Source: Candidatus Endomicrobiellum roisinitermitis
GTDB lineage: Bacteria > Elusimicrobiota > Endomicrobiia > Endomicrobiales > Endomicrobiaceae
Length of the DNA: 58,553 nt
Assembly: GCA_031287855.1 (NCBI GenBank)
Contig: JAITSL010000031.1
Coordinates: 1-58,553 of the forward strand
Reading direction: 5' to 3'
The notes under the pieces are model-generated. The model was not told the DNA's origin and did no database searches. It saw only the letters and a list, made by a program, of their open reading frames with translations. Shown here one piece after another: positions 45,605 to 54,334 of this stretch. The position numbers were made by a program, and so were the translations under genes. Position 1 is the first letter of the stretch. Every line of letters begins with the position of its first letter.

Positions 45605-47070
45605 ACTTTACCCCCCCCTTTTTGTTCTTTTTTATCTTTATTTAACATTTGAAATAGTTCTTTAGATAATGCATCAGCTAACAAACTATTATTTGAAACA
45701 ACTTCAACATTTACATTTTCTAAATCTTGTATATAAATACAGACTTCCGTTGAATCTAAACAAAAACCTTGAAAATTTTTTGAAAATTCAAAAGCTGCTA
45801 TATATCCCTTTTTAAAACTTTTATGTGTAACTTTTCCATTTAAATCTTTTATAATACCTAACACTTTTAAAAAACATTCTTTTTTAGAAAAAGAAAAAAC
45901 CTTATTAAATCTACCAACTTTTTCATTTTCAAATTTTTCTAAAGAATATCCTGCAAAACGTTCCAAATAATTAAAAAGTGCAAAAGATATTTTAAATGTA
46001 CCCGAAAAACCTTCTCTTATCCCCAAATAACTATGCATAGACAACTCTGCACTACAACTTTTGGATTTACCCAACACTCCAAATTCAATAGTTTCTGTAT
46101 AACCTTTAAAACTTCCAGCAGTTATAGCTTTATTTATAAAAGTTGCCTTAACATCTCCTAAAAACTCGTATTCAGCAGACACTCCCCCATAAAAACTAAA
46201 AATACTATTTGTTTGCTTAGAAATCCTTAAACCACAAAGTAAACGTTGAGAATTTAATTCAGAAAAATTTAAAATTTCCCCACTATAAAGAGTTACATTT
46301 TCTTTACCATCTTGATGAGTAAAAAAACATTTGGAAAAAATGTCCATTCCAAACTGTTTAGAAAAAGCTAACATACAACCTAACCCAGCGTGGGAACTAA
46401 AATATTGTAAATCACAGTCACAATATGCAGGTTTGCCATATAGATCTGTCAGATCTAAACTATAAAAATTACTTTTTAATAGCCCTTTTCGACCAGAAAA
46501 ATCTAAATAAAATTTGTCAAAAAAGTCTAAACGACACAATAAACCTCCACCAACACATTCTTTGTCACCGCTACCTTTAACCGCAGGAAAACTTTCAAGA
46601 CTATTTAAAATATCATTATAATTGCCATTACTATATTCAAAAAATGCACCTGCTGTTAACATCTTAACTTTTTGCGCAAGTCCAGATATTAAAACAACTC
46701 CGTTAACATCTAATCCTGAACCTACTTTATACTTTGATGTTTCTAAAGAAAACGACCCAAAATATGAAGTACCGAACATACTATTTTTACCAACAGAACT
46801 TACAGCAGAAAGTAAGCCCTTATCTGCCACTAAATCTTGACCTCTATTTATAAAAACTAAATTTGATGTTAAATACTCAGAAAAAATTGGAGTTTGTTTA
46901 TCATTGATCAATATATTTTGAGGCTGCATTTTAATAACACTTAACAAACTATCAAAATTCTTATAACCATCATTTTGAGAAGCAAAAACATTGCTAAAGT
47001 TAATCATGACAACAAAAAAAATTATAAAACAATACAATATCAATACATTTTTTATATATAGTTTGATCAT
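45589..47070 (-). CDS. Autotransporter-type outer-membrane beta-barrel protein without passenger, with extra C-terminal domain
   Basis: From ATG 47070 the protein starts with a signal peptide ([20 protein letters not shown]...VFA). A region of alternating strands follows. [35 protein letters not shown] and [15 protein letters not shown] match the start of autotransporter barrel domains (PF03797-like), and later strands ([38 protein letters not shown]) continue it to about residue 400. No passenger lies between the signal and the barrel. The last about 95 residues ([20 protein letters not shown]...STEVCIYIQ) form a separate domain I do not recognise. The tail KGGGKV is encoded by G8 and overlaps eno. 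An upstream ATG at 47094 has no better binding site. Confidence 0.65.
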   Translation of the reverse strand: MIKLYIKNVLILYCFIIFFVVMINFSNVFASQNDGYKNFDSLLSVIKMQPQNILINDKQTPIFSEYLTSNLVFINRGQDLVADKGLLSAVSSVGKNSMFGTSYFGSFSLETSKYKVGSGLDVNGVVLISGLAQKVKMLTAGAFFEYSNGNYNDILNSLESFPAVKGSGDKECVGGGLLCRLDFFDKFYLDFSGRKGLLKSNFYSLDLTDLYGKPAYCDCDLQYFSSHAGLGCMLAFSKQFGMDIFSKCFFTHQDGKENVTLYSGEILNFSELNSQRLLCGLRISKQTNSIFSFYGGVSAEYEFLGDVKATFINKAITAGSFKGYTETIEFGVLGKSKSCSAELSMHSYLGIREGFSGTFKISFALFNYLERFAGYSLEKFENEKVGRFNKVFSFSKKECFLKVLGIIKDLNGKVTHKSFKKGYIAAFEFSKNFQGFCLDSTEVCIYIQDLENVNVEVVSNNSLLADALSKELFQMLNKDKKEQKGGGKVWQKL

Positions 47071-47102
47071 TTCAACATATTCCAATTTATACATAATTTT
47101 TA

Positions 47103-47132
47103 ATTATACTATTCTTTAGCAATTCAAAACAA
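47103..47132 (-). promoter_or_regulatory. Sigma-70 promoter candidate for the barrel protein and eno
   Basis: On the minus strand TTGTTT (47127-47132) and TATAAT (47103-47108) are separated by 18 bases, 33 bases before the ATG at 47070. Confidence 0.45.
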
Positions 47133-47182
47133 TAGAATGTAAAAGCTTATAACCTGCCAGATTTTACAGTCTTGCTTACTAT

Positions 47183-47214
47183 ATTTAGTACAAAAATATA
47201 CTAAATGATATAAT
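47183..47214 (+). promoter_or_regulatory. ldh promoter region with a 24-bp palindromic operator candidate
   Basis: ATTTAGTA (47183-47190) and TACTAAAT (47199-47206) are perfect inverted 8-base arms separated by 8 bases. They lie directly before a perfect TATAAT (47209-47214), 32 bases from the ldh ATG. The place between -35 and -10 is typical for a repressor site. The sequence does not match the usual Rex box, so the regulator is unknown. Confidence 0.5.
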
Positions 47215-47246
47215 ATTATAAACTTATGCTATAAGTGGAGGGCCAT

Positions 47247-48194
47247 ATGGAAAACTTGTCACCAAAAATATGTATCGTAGGTTGTGGCAATGTTGGAATG
47301 CGTTATGCATATTCTATGATTATAAGTGGCGTTGCAAGAGAAATGGTACTTGTAGATTACAACAAAGACAAAGCTGAAGGCGAGGCTATGGATTTGTCTC
47401 ATGGAGCTCCTTTTGTGTCTCCTATTAAAATATATGCTGGCAACTATCCAGACACTGCTAATTCTGACCTTGTTGTTATAACTGCAGGTAGAGGACAAAA
47501 ACCCGGACAAACAAGAATAGATTTAATAAAAGGCAATGCTGAAATTTTTAAAACTATAGTACCTGAAATTGTTAAATATTCGCCTAGTGCGATAATGCTT
47601 ATAGCAACAAACCCTGTAGATATTTTGTCTTACATTACGTACAAAATTTCTGGTAAACCTTCTAAAGAAGTTATAGGGTCTGGGACAGTTCTTGATACAG
47701 CAAGACTTAGATATTTAATAGGTGAAGAATTAAATCTAGATTCAAGAAATATACACGCTTCAATTTTTGGAGAGCATGGCGATAGCGAGTTTGTAGTGTG
47801 GAGTAAAGTTGTGGTTGGTGACACGTTTTTTACAGACTATTTTAAAGAATGCAATAAAAATAGCGATGATACTAAACTCAAAAGAATTTTTGAAGATGTA
47901 AGAGGCTCTGCATATAAAATTATAGATAAAAAGGGAGAAACTTCTTACGGAATTGGCCTTGCTCTAACAAAAATTTCAAAAGCAATATTAAAAAACCAAA
48001 ATAGTGTTTTGCCAGTATCCTCTTTACTTGAAAATTATTACGGAATAAGCGACATATATTTAAGTGTCCCGGCTATTGTGCACAGGCAAGGAGTAAGACA
48101 ACTAATGAAAGTAGACTTTGACAAACAAGAAATAGAAGCTTTAAAAAGTTCTGCATCAAAAATTAAAGAAGCAATAAAAGCGAGCGGATTTTAA
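47247..48194 (+). CDS. ldh: L-lactate dehydrogenase
   Basis: The enzyme reduces pyruvate to lactate with NADH, recycling NAD+ in fermentation. The Rossmann motif ICIVGCGNVGMRYAYSMI, the substrate loop AGRGQKPGQTRIDL with glutamine at the specificity position (arginine would mean malate), GSGTVLDTARLRYLIG and the catalytic histidine in SIFGEHGDSEFVVWS are all present. I chose ATG 47247, four bases after GGAGGG; a GTG at 47235 contains that site. It is first in an operon with a MATE transporter, a kinase, thiM and nadA. Confidence 0.92.
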   Translation: MENLSPKICIVGCGNVGMRYAYSMIISGVAREMVLVDYNKDKAEGEAMDLSHGAPFVSPIKIYAGNYPDTANSDLVVITAGRGQKPGQTRIDLIKGNAEIFKTIVPEIVKYSPSAIMLIATNPVDILSYITYKISGKPSKEVIGSGTVLDTARLRYLIGEELNLDSRNIHASIFGEHGDSEFVVWSKVVVGDTFFTDYFKECNKNSDDTKLKRIFEDVRGSAYKIIDKKGETSYGIGLALTKISKAILKNQNSVLPVSSLLENYYGISDIYLSVPAIVHRQGVRQLMKVDFDKQEIEALKSSASKIKEAIKASGF

Positions 48195-49559
48195 ATGAAA
48201 GAAGAGTTTTCTTTTTCTATATTATCATTAGGGACATCAAATGCAGGAAAACTTCTTATAAAATATTCTCTTCCTGCTATTGGGGCTACAACAGCAATGT
48301 CTTTATACAGTATAATTGATAGCATTTTTATCGGACGTGGCGTTAATTCTATGGCTTTATCTGGACTTGCAATATCTTTTCCTATTATGTCTTTACAAAA
48401 CGCATTTGGAACACTAACTAGCATAGGAGGAGCAGCCATATTATCTATAAGATTTGGTCAAAAAGATTATAAAGCTACAAACTATATACTTTGTAATGTT
48501 GTGATAATAAACATAATCGTGGGGTTAGTAACTACGATTTTAGTATTACTCTTTTTAAAACCAATTCTTTTGTGCTTTGGCGCAAGCAGCCAATCGCTTC
48601 CTTATGCCTATAGTTTTATGAGCGTAATAATGATTGGTAATACCATTACTAACACATACATGGGATTAAATGCGCTTCTACGAGCTAGTGGACATCCGGG
48701 CAAAGCAATGAATGCGACGCTTATTACAATATTTATGAACATTGTATTAAACTATATATTTATCTTCCAACTTCATTGTGGTATAGCTGGAAGCGCTTGG
48801 GCAACTGTCATGTCACAGCTTATAATGTTAATTTGGCAAGTATTGTTTTTTAACAAAAAAACTAATGTTATAGTTTTTCAAAAACAGTTTTTTTGTTTTA
48901 AGAAAGATATAGTAAAAGATATTTTTTCTATAGGCCTTTCTCCATTTCTATTACATTGCATTGCATGTTTAATAATTATACTTATAAATAAAAATTTGTC
49001 TTCCTATGGAGGCGATGTTGAAGTCGGCGCTTATGGCATAGTAAACAGAATGTGCTTTTTATTTATCATGATAATTATTGGTATTAACCAAGGCCTTCAG
49101 CCTATAGCAGGGTACAGCTATGGAGCCGGTTTATACGCTAAAGTAAACGAAGTCTTTAAAAAAGCCGCCGCCACCGCAATGATAATAATGTTGTTTGGGA
49201 CAATTTCGATAGAGCTTTTCCCGTATATGATATCTTCTTTGTTTACAAATGATAATAATCTTATAAATGCTGCTGCAAAGGGTCTTAGATATATGTTTCT
49301 TTTTGCGCCGTTTGCAGGATTTCAACTTGTTTCTATAGGATTCTTCCAAAGTATAGGAAAAGCATATAAAGCTATTATCCTTACTCTAACTAGGCAAGTG
49401 GCTATAATTATTCCACTGCTTATAATTTTACCTAAATATTTAGGTTCTATGGGCGTTTGGCTAAGTTATCCTATTTCAGATTTTTTATCAACGCTTTTAG
49501 CTATACATATGACACTTATGCAATATAAATCATTTTCAACTAAAAGTTTTGCAAAATGA
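48195..49559 (+). CDS. MATE-family multidrug/metabolite efflux transporter
   Basis: This inner-membrane protein of 454 residues shows about twelve hydrophobic segments in two halves, each starting with the MATE pattern (LIKYSLPAIGATTAMSLYSI followed by IDSIFIGRGVNSMALSGLAI; and in the second half FSIGLSPFLLHCIACLIIIL). GINQGLQPIAGYSYGA is typical of the MepA/NorM-like group. Export is driven by Na+ or H+. The substrate is unknown. The ATG follows the ldh stop directly and the end overlaps the next gene region. Confidence 0.92.
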   Translation: MKEEFSFSILSLGTSNAGKLLIKYSLPAIGATTAMSLYSIIDSIFIGRGVNSMALSGLAISFPIMSLQNAFGTLTSIGGAAILSIRFGQKDYKATNYILCNVVIINIIVGLVTTILVLLFLKPILLCFGASSQSLPYAYSFMSVIMIGNTITNTYMGLNALLRASGHPGKAMNATLITIFMNIVLNYIFIFQLHCGIAGSAWATVMSQLIMLIWQVLFFNKKTNVIVFQKQFFCFKKDIVKDIFSIGLSPFLLHCIACLIIILINKNLSSYGGDVEVGAYGIVNRMCFLFIMIIIGINQGLQPIAGYSYGAGLYAKVNEVFKKAAATAMIIMLFGTISIELFPYMISSLFTNDNNLINAAAKGLRYMFLFAPFAGFQLVSIGFFQSIGKAYKAIILTLTRQVAIIIPLLIILPKYLGSMGVWLSYPISDFLSTLLAIHMTLMQYKSFSTKSFAK

Positions 49560-49567
49560 GGTGCTCC

Positions 49568-50164
49568 ATGAACAAGTTTGTAATAACTATATCGCGCCAA
49601 TACGGCAGCGGAGGTCTTCTAATAGCTGAAAAATTGTCAAAATGTTTAAACACAAAATACTATGATAAAAATCTTCTTTTAATAGCAGCTAAAAAAAGTG
49701 GACTTAAGGAAGAAATATTAGAACAATTTGATGAAAAAAAACGTCTATTCTTTTTAGGAAACTTAACGGAATTTTATAACAATATTAAAAATCTTGTTTT
49801 AAATGACACTATATTTCAAATTCAAAGTGACATAATAAAAGCTCTTGCTAGAAAAGATTCAGCCATTTTTGTTGGAAGATGCGCAGATTATGTTTTAAGA
49901 GATCTGCAAAACTGTGTAAATATCTTTATATATGCAAATCTACAAGATCGCATAAAACGTATATCAGAAAATAGTAATATTAGTGAAGATGAAGCTCTAA
50001 AACAAATAAATATTACAGATAAAGAACGGTCCAAATATTACAACTACTATACTGGAAAAGTTTGGGAAAATATAGAATCTTATGATTTATCTATAAATTC
50101 TTCAATTTTAGGTATTAATGACACTGCAAATATTATAGCTTCTTTCGTAAAAGAACTAAAATAA
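49568..50164 (+). CDS. Cytidylate-kinase-like family protein
   Basis: The protein belongs to the cytidylate kinase-like family (PF13189). The N-terminus FVITISRQYGSGGLLIAEKL has the modified P-loop of that group, with YYDKNLLLIAAKKSG and later IFVGRCADYVLRD and FIYANLQDRIKRI. The first line of ordinary Cmk (GPSGAGKST) is absent, so this is probably not the essential CMP kinase. I chose ATG 49568 because GAGGTG stands six bases upstream. The natural substrate is unknown. Confidence 0.85.
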   Translation: MNKFVITISRQYGSGGLLIAEKLSKCLNTKYYDKNLLLIAAKKSGLKEEILEQFDEKKRLFFLGNLTEFYNNIKNLVLNDTIFQIQSDIIKALARKDSAIFVGRCADYVLRDLQNCVNIFIYANLQDRIKRISENSNISEDEALKQINITDKERSKYYNYYTGKVWENIESYDLSINSSILGINDTANIIASFVKELK

Positions 50165-50206
50165 TGTATACTATATAAAATAATTGTAATCTAAGAGGTA
50201 ACAGTA

Positions 50207-51001
50207 ATGGACAAAATTTATGAAGTTTTACAAAAAATTAGAAAAGTTTCCCCATTGGTACACCATATAACAAACTGGGTCACAATAGCAGAGTGTGCTA
50301 ATATAGTTAAAGTATTCGGTGGATCACCAGTAATGGCACACGCTCCTGAAGAAGCTTCAGAAATGGCATCTATAGCTGATGCTGTTGTTTTAAATATAGG
50401 CACATTAAATAATTCCACTGTAGAAGCAATGAAACAGGCCCTAAAAGCTGCAAATAAAAAAAATATCCCAGTTATTATTGACGCTGTAGGAGTTGGTGCT
50501 ACAAGGTATAGAAATGAAAAAATTAAAGAACTTTTAGAACATAAAATTGCAGTCCTTAAAGGAAATGCATCAGAAATTGCAAGTACTGCTGGTATCAATG
50601 TTACTACAAAAGGTGTAGATACTGGTGATGTTATGGGAGATATAGCAAGTATTGCAGCAACACTTGCAAAAGAACGAGAATGTGTTGTAGTAGTAACAGG
50701 TAAAGAAGATATCTGTACAAATGGAGCAGAGATAATCAAGGTAAAAAACGGTTCTCCAATGATGGCACAAATTGTAGGTACAGGTTGCATGGCAACTTCT
50801 GTAATAGGTACTTTTTGTGCCGTTGAAAAAAATTATTTTTTTGCTGCAATAGCAGGCCTTGTTTGCTTTGAAATAGCAGCAGAAGATGCAGACAAAGCTT
50901 CCGAAGGGTCAGGCACCTTTAAAACAAAAATGTTTGACAAAATAACAACTCTAAGCGACATATCAATTAATAAAATGAAAAAAATAGAAAAAGTAAAGTA
51001 A
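50207..51001 (+). CDS. thiM: Hydroxyethylthiazole kinase
   Basis: ThiM phosphorylates 4-methyl-5-(2-hydroxyethyl)thiazole, a salvage step to thiamine. Motifs are SPLVHHITNWVTIAECANIV, GGSPVMAHAPEEASEM, VIIDAVGVGATRYR, LKGNASEIA, VVVTGKEDICTNG and MAQIVGTGCMATSVIGTFCA with the conserved cysteine. Length 264. thiD and thiE are not nearby, and the 42-base leader is too short for a TPP riboswitch. The binding site AGAGGT precedes the ATG. Confidence 0.95.
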   Translation: MDKIYEVLQKIRKVSPLVHHITNWVTIAECANIVKVFGGSPVMAHAPEEASEMASIADAVVLNIGTLNNSTVEAMKQALKAANKKNIPVIIDAVGVGATRYRNEKIKELLEHKIAVLKGNASEIASTAGINVTTKGVDTGDVMGDIASIAATLAKERECVVVVTGKEDICTNGAEIIKVKNGSPMMAQIVGTGCMATSVIGTFCAVEKNYFFAAIAGLVCFEIAAEDADKASEGSGTFKTKMFDKITTLSDISINKMKKIEKVK

Positions 51002-51028
51002 TTTCTGATGAATAAATGAGATCTTATA

Positions 51029-51949
51029 ATGAATTCAATAGTTAATAAATTAAACGATTTAAAACAAGAAAAAAACGCAATAATTTTAGCACATATATAT
51101 CAACGTCCAGAAGTACAAGATATAGCGGACTTTGTTGGGGATTCGCTAGATTTAAGTAAAAAAGTAGTTACAACTGATGCAAAAACAATAGTATTTTGTG
51201 GCGTATATTTTATGGCAGAAACTGCATATATATTAAACCCTAACAAAACAGTTTTAATACCAGATATAAATGCAGGCTGTCCTATGGCAGATATGATAAC
51301 TGTGCAACAACTAAAAGAATTTAAGTCAAAATTTAAAAATCCGTTTGTAATAGCTTATATAAACACATCAGCAGAAATAAAAGCTCAAAGTGATATTTGT
51401 TGTACTTCTTCTAATGCTATAAGTATTTTAAACCATATTTATTCTACTAATAAAGACTTAGACATACTATTTATTCCCGACAGAAATCTTGGGCACTATA
51501 TTCAAAAAATGTCTGGCATAAGAATTAATCTTTGGAACGGTTTTTGTCCAACTCATAACAATTTTATTTTGTCAGAACATGTCTTAAAAATTAAAAAGGA
51601 GCATCCTCAAGCAGAAATTCTTGTACACCCAGAATGCAGGCCTGAAGTTATAGAAATGGCAAACCATACTATGTCTACAGGAGCTATGTGTAAGTATGTA
51701 AAAAATAGTGACAATAAAGACTTTATAATAGGCACAGAACTAGGGATTTTGCATAAACTAAAAAAAGAAAATCCAAACAAAAACTTTTATCCTGCTACAG
51801 ATTTATCTGAATGCCCAAACATGAAAAAAACTAACATTGAAAAAATAATCGACGTTCTACAAAATACAAAAAATATTGTTTCTGTTAATGATGAAATAAG
51901 AAAAAAAGCTTATTTGCCAATCTCTAAAATGCTAAATATATCTTGTTAG
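51029..51949 (+). CDS. nadA: Quinolinate synthase
   Basis: NadA condenses iminoaspartate with dihydroxyacetone phosphate to quinolinate, using a [4Fe-4S] cluster. The three cluster cysteines are expected in IVFCGVYFMAETA, VHPECRPEV and TDLSECPNMKKTN. AIILAHIYQRPEVQDIADFVG and TGAMCKYVK are family motifs. At 306 residues it is the usual size. It is last in the ldh operon; its partner nadB is at 36490 and nadC is not in the window. Confidence 0.95.
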   Translation: MNSIVNKLNDLKQEKNAIILAHIYQRPEVQDIADFVGDSLDLSKKVVTTDAKTIVFCGVYFMAETAYILNPNKTVLIPDINAGCPMADMITVQQLKEFKSKFKNPFVIAYINTSAEIKAQSDICCTSSNAISILNHIYSTNKDLDILFIPDRNLGHYIQKMSGIRINLWNGFCPTHNNFILSEHVLKIKKEHPQAEILVHPECRPEVIEMANHTMSTGAMCKYVKNSDNKDFIIGTELGILHKLKKENPNKNFYPATDLSECPNMKKTNIEKIIDVLQNTKNIVSVNDEIRKKAYLPISKMLNISC

Positions 51950-51990
51950 TCTTGTTTTACGTGTTTACAAAAAAATGTTAAAATTTTTTA

Positions 51991-52019
51991 TTGACATTTT
52001 ATTACAAACAATGTAATAT
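51991..52019 (+). promoter_or_regulatory. Strong sigma-70 promoter for the anaerobic RNR cluster
   Basis: A perfect TTGACA is followed after exactly 17 bases by TAATAT. It stands 213 bases before the nrdD ATG, leaving a long untranslated leader without a recognised RNA motif. Confidence 0.65.
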
Positions 52020-52060
52020 ATCTTGTGTTATTGATGCTTTATTGATACTACATATAGTAA
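52013..52060 (+). promoter_or_regulatory. Two candidate NrdR boxes
   Basis: GTAATATATCTTGTGT (52013-52028) and ATACTACATATAGTAA (52045-52060) each agree at 12 of 16 positions with the NrdR consensus acaCwATATaTwGtgt. They start 32 bases apart, the usual helical phase for paired NrdR boxes, and overlap the -10 and transcription start. NrdR represses nrd genes in response to ATP/dATP. No nrdR gene is in the window. Confidence 0.45.
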
Positions 52061-52231
52061 TATTGATTCCTACTACAAGGACTGACAGCTATTTCCGTTA
52101 AACTTGGAACTATTCCCAATCAAGTTATAAAACTTGTCAAAAGATTTTTTATATGTATTATTAAAAGTGCGCCTATTTTTAATATCGTCGTTTAAAAATG
52201 ACCAAAACTTTTTATTTTTAAGAGGGATAAA

Positions 52232-54280
52232 ATGGGGAATGAAGGATTTTTTAATTCAATTCTAAAAAGAAATGGTTTAAAAGAAACATTTAATCCTAAA
52301 AAAATTGCAAAAGCTATAGAAAAAGCAGGCACCTCAACTGGAGAATTTGGTATAGATGTTGCAGACAAACTTACCTTGAAAACATTGTCTATATTACATA
52401 GTACAATTAAAGATAAAATTCCTTCTGTTGAAGAAATTCAAGATATAGTAGAAGAAGTCTTACTTTCTTCTACATATAAAAAAACTGCAAAAGCTTATAT
52501 CCTATATCGCGATCAGCATAACAAAATAAGAGAAATTACATCTTCATTTAACGTAAACTTAGTTGACCAATATTTACAAAAAATAGATTGGCAAGTAAAT
52601 GAGAACAGTAATATGTCTTATTCCTTACAAGGACTTAATAACTATGTTTCTTCTGAAATTAGCAAAATATATTGGTTAAACAAGATCTACCCAGAAAATA
52701 TACGAAAAGCTCACTCTGAAGGAGACTTGCACATACATGATTTAGGCCTTTTAGGAGCATATTGTGTAGGATGGGACTTGCAAGATTTACTTGTTAACGG
52801 TTTTAAAGGTGTTTCTGGGAAAGCTGAAAGTAAGCCTGCAAAACACTTTAGGACAGCTCTTGGGCAAATTATAAATTTCTTTTATACTCTTCAGGGTGAA
52901 AGTGCTGGAGCACAAGCTTTTTCAAACTTTGACACTTTACTTGCACCATTTATTTACTATGATAAGCTCACATATAAAGACGTCAAACAAGCTTTACAAG
53001 AGTTCTTGTTTAACATAAATGTTCCTACAAGGGTAGGATTTCAAACTCCTTTTACAAATTTAACAATGGATTTAACAGTTGCTCCACATTACAAAGATGA
53101 ATCTGTAATAATAGGCGGCATGCGCCAAGATAAAAAATATGGCGACTTCCAACAAGAAATGGACATATTAAACCAAGTATTTTTAGAACTAATGCTTGAG
53201 GGAGACGCTAAAGGAAGAGTATTTACGTTTCCTATTCCAACTTATAATATTACAAATGAGTTTGATTGGGACAACAAAAACATAACTGCACTTTGGGACA
53301 TAACAGCAAAATATGGTATACCTTATTTTGCAAATTTTATTAACTCAGACATGAAACCAGAAGATGCAAGAAGTATGTGCTGTAGACTAAGAATAGATAA
53401 CCGAGAACTAAAAAAACGTGGAGGAGGTCTTTTTGGAGCTTCCCCTTTAACTGGATCTATTGGGGTTGTTACAATTAACCTTCCTAGAATAGGCTATCTT
53501 GCAAAAAACGAAACAGATTTCATGGAAAAACTTAAAAATAATATGGGCATAGCAAAACAAAGTTTAGAAATTAAAAGACGTGTTTTAGAAAAATTTACTG
53601 CAGGTAATTTGTACCCATATATGAGTTTTTACCTTAGAAGCCTAAAACAACGTTTTAATCAATATTGGAAAAATCACTTTTCTACAATAGGACTTGTCGG
53701 TTTAAATGAAGCTTGCCTAAATTTATTCGGCCAAGGTATTGGAACGCCAAAAGGTAAAGAGTTTGGGAATAAAGTGTTAGATTTTATGAGAAATGTTCTT
53801 ATTGAATATCAAGAAGAAACAGGAAATAACTATAATTTAGAGGCTACACCTGCAGAAGGTACTTCGTATAGGCTTGCTAAACTTGACGCTAAACTATTTC
53901 CAGACGTAATCTCTGCTAGTATAGTAAAAGAAACTCCTTTTTATACAAACTCTAGCCAATTACCTGTAAATTATACAGACGATATTTTTGAAAATTTAGA
54001 TCTCCAGGACTCTATGCAAGCTAAATATACTGGAGGAACAGTACTACATATGTTTGTTGGAGAAAAAGTTAAAGATACAAAAGCTTTAAAAATATTCATA
54101 AAAACAGTATGCCAAAATTATAGGTTACCTTATTTTTCTATAACGCCAACGTTTAGTATCTGCCCAAACTGCGGTTATATTGAAGGTGAGCATGAGGAAT
54201 GCCCAAAATGTAAAAACAAAAGTATAGAAGAAATAGATAAACAAATAAAAAGTCTTGAACACATGCTCTATGCAAATTAA
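52232..54280 (+). CDS. nrdD: Anaerobic ribonucleoside-triphosphate reductase, catalytic part lacking the glycyl-radical domain
   Basis: Class III reductases make deoxyribonucleotides without oxygen. The first about 90 residues are an ATP-cone (SILKRNGLKETFNPKKIAKA...), the allosteric dATP/ATP site. The barrel follows with DLHIHDLGLLGAYCVGWDLQ, GAQAFSNFDTLLAPF, GRVFTFPIPTYNIT and SMCCRLRID. The C-terminal zinc site has Cys644, 647, 657 and 660 (CPNCGY...CPKCKN). The protein then stops at residue 682 after a helix (IDKQIKSLEHMLYAN), without the RVVGY loop that carries the radical glycine in normal NrdD. That loop is encoded by the next gene. Confidence 0.93.
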   Translation: MGNEGFFNSILKRNGLKETFNPKKIAKAIEKAGTSTGEFGIDVADKLTLKTLSILHSTIKDKIPSVEEIQDIVEEVLLSSTYKKTAKAYILYRDQHNKIREITSSFNVNLVDQYLQKIDWQVNENSNMSYSLQGLNNYVSSEISKIYWLNKIYPENIRKAHSEGDLHIHDLGLLGAYCVGWDLQDLLVNGFKGVSGKAESKPAKHFRTALGQIINFFYTLQGESAGAQAFSNFDTLLAPFIYYDKLTYKDVKQALQEFLFNINVPTRVGFQTPFTNLTMDLTVAPHYKDESVIIGGMRQDKKYGDFQQEMDILNQVFLELMLEGDAKGRVFTFPIPTYNITNEFDWDNKNITALWDITAKYGIPYFANFINSDMKPEDARSMCCRLRIDNRELKKRGGGLFGASPLTGSIGVVTINLPRIGYLAKNETDFMEKLKNNMGIAKQSLEIKRRVLEKFTAGNLYPYMSFYLRSLKQRFNQYWKNHFSTIGLVGLNEACLNLFGQGIGTPKGKEFGNKVLDFMRNVLIEYQEETGNNYNLEATPAEGTSYRLAKLDAKLFPDVISASIVKETPFYTNSSQLPVNYTDDIFENLDLQDSMQAKYTGGTVLHMFVGEKVKDTKALKIFIKTVCQNYRLPYFSITPTFSICPNCGYIEGEHEECPKCKNKSIEEIDKQIKSLEHMLYAN

Positions 54281-54334
54281 TACTAAAGTCTAGCTGAACA
54301 ATTAAAACTAAAACCTTAAACTTTTGGAGGAAAA

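Noticed and set aside
50165-50206. TPP riboswitch before thiM
   Set aside because: The gap is only 42 bases and contains none of the conserved TPP-box sequence.
50218-50790. 190-codon ORF antisense to thiM
   Set aside because: Shadow of a clear enzyme gene on the other strand; serine/alanine-rich by codon mirror.
52020-52231. Leader peptide or riboswitch in the nrdD leader
   Set aside because: One frame (52083-52195) is open without a usable start, and I see no conserved RNA fold; it is left as an untranslated leader.
54281-54334. Programmed frameshift or stop read-through joining the two NrdD parts
   Set aside because: Both parts are in the same frame but the gap has further in-frame stops, and the small gene has its own binding site and ATG.
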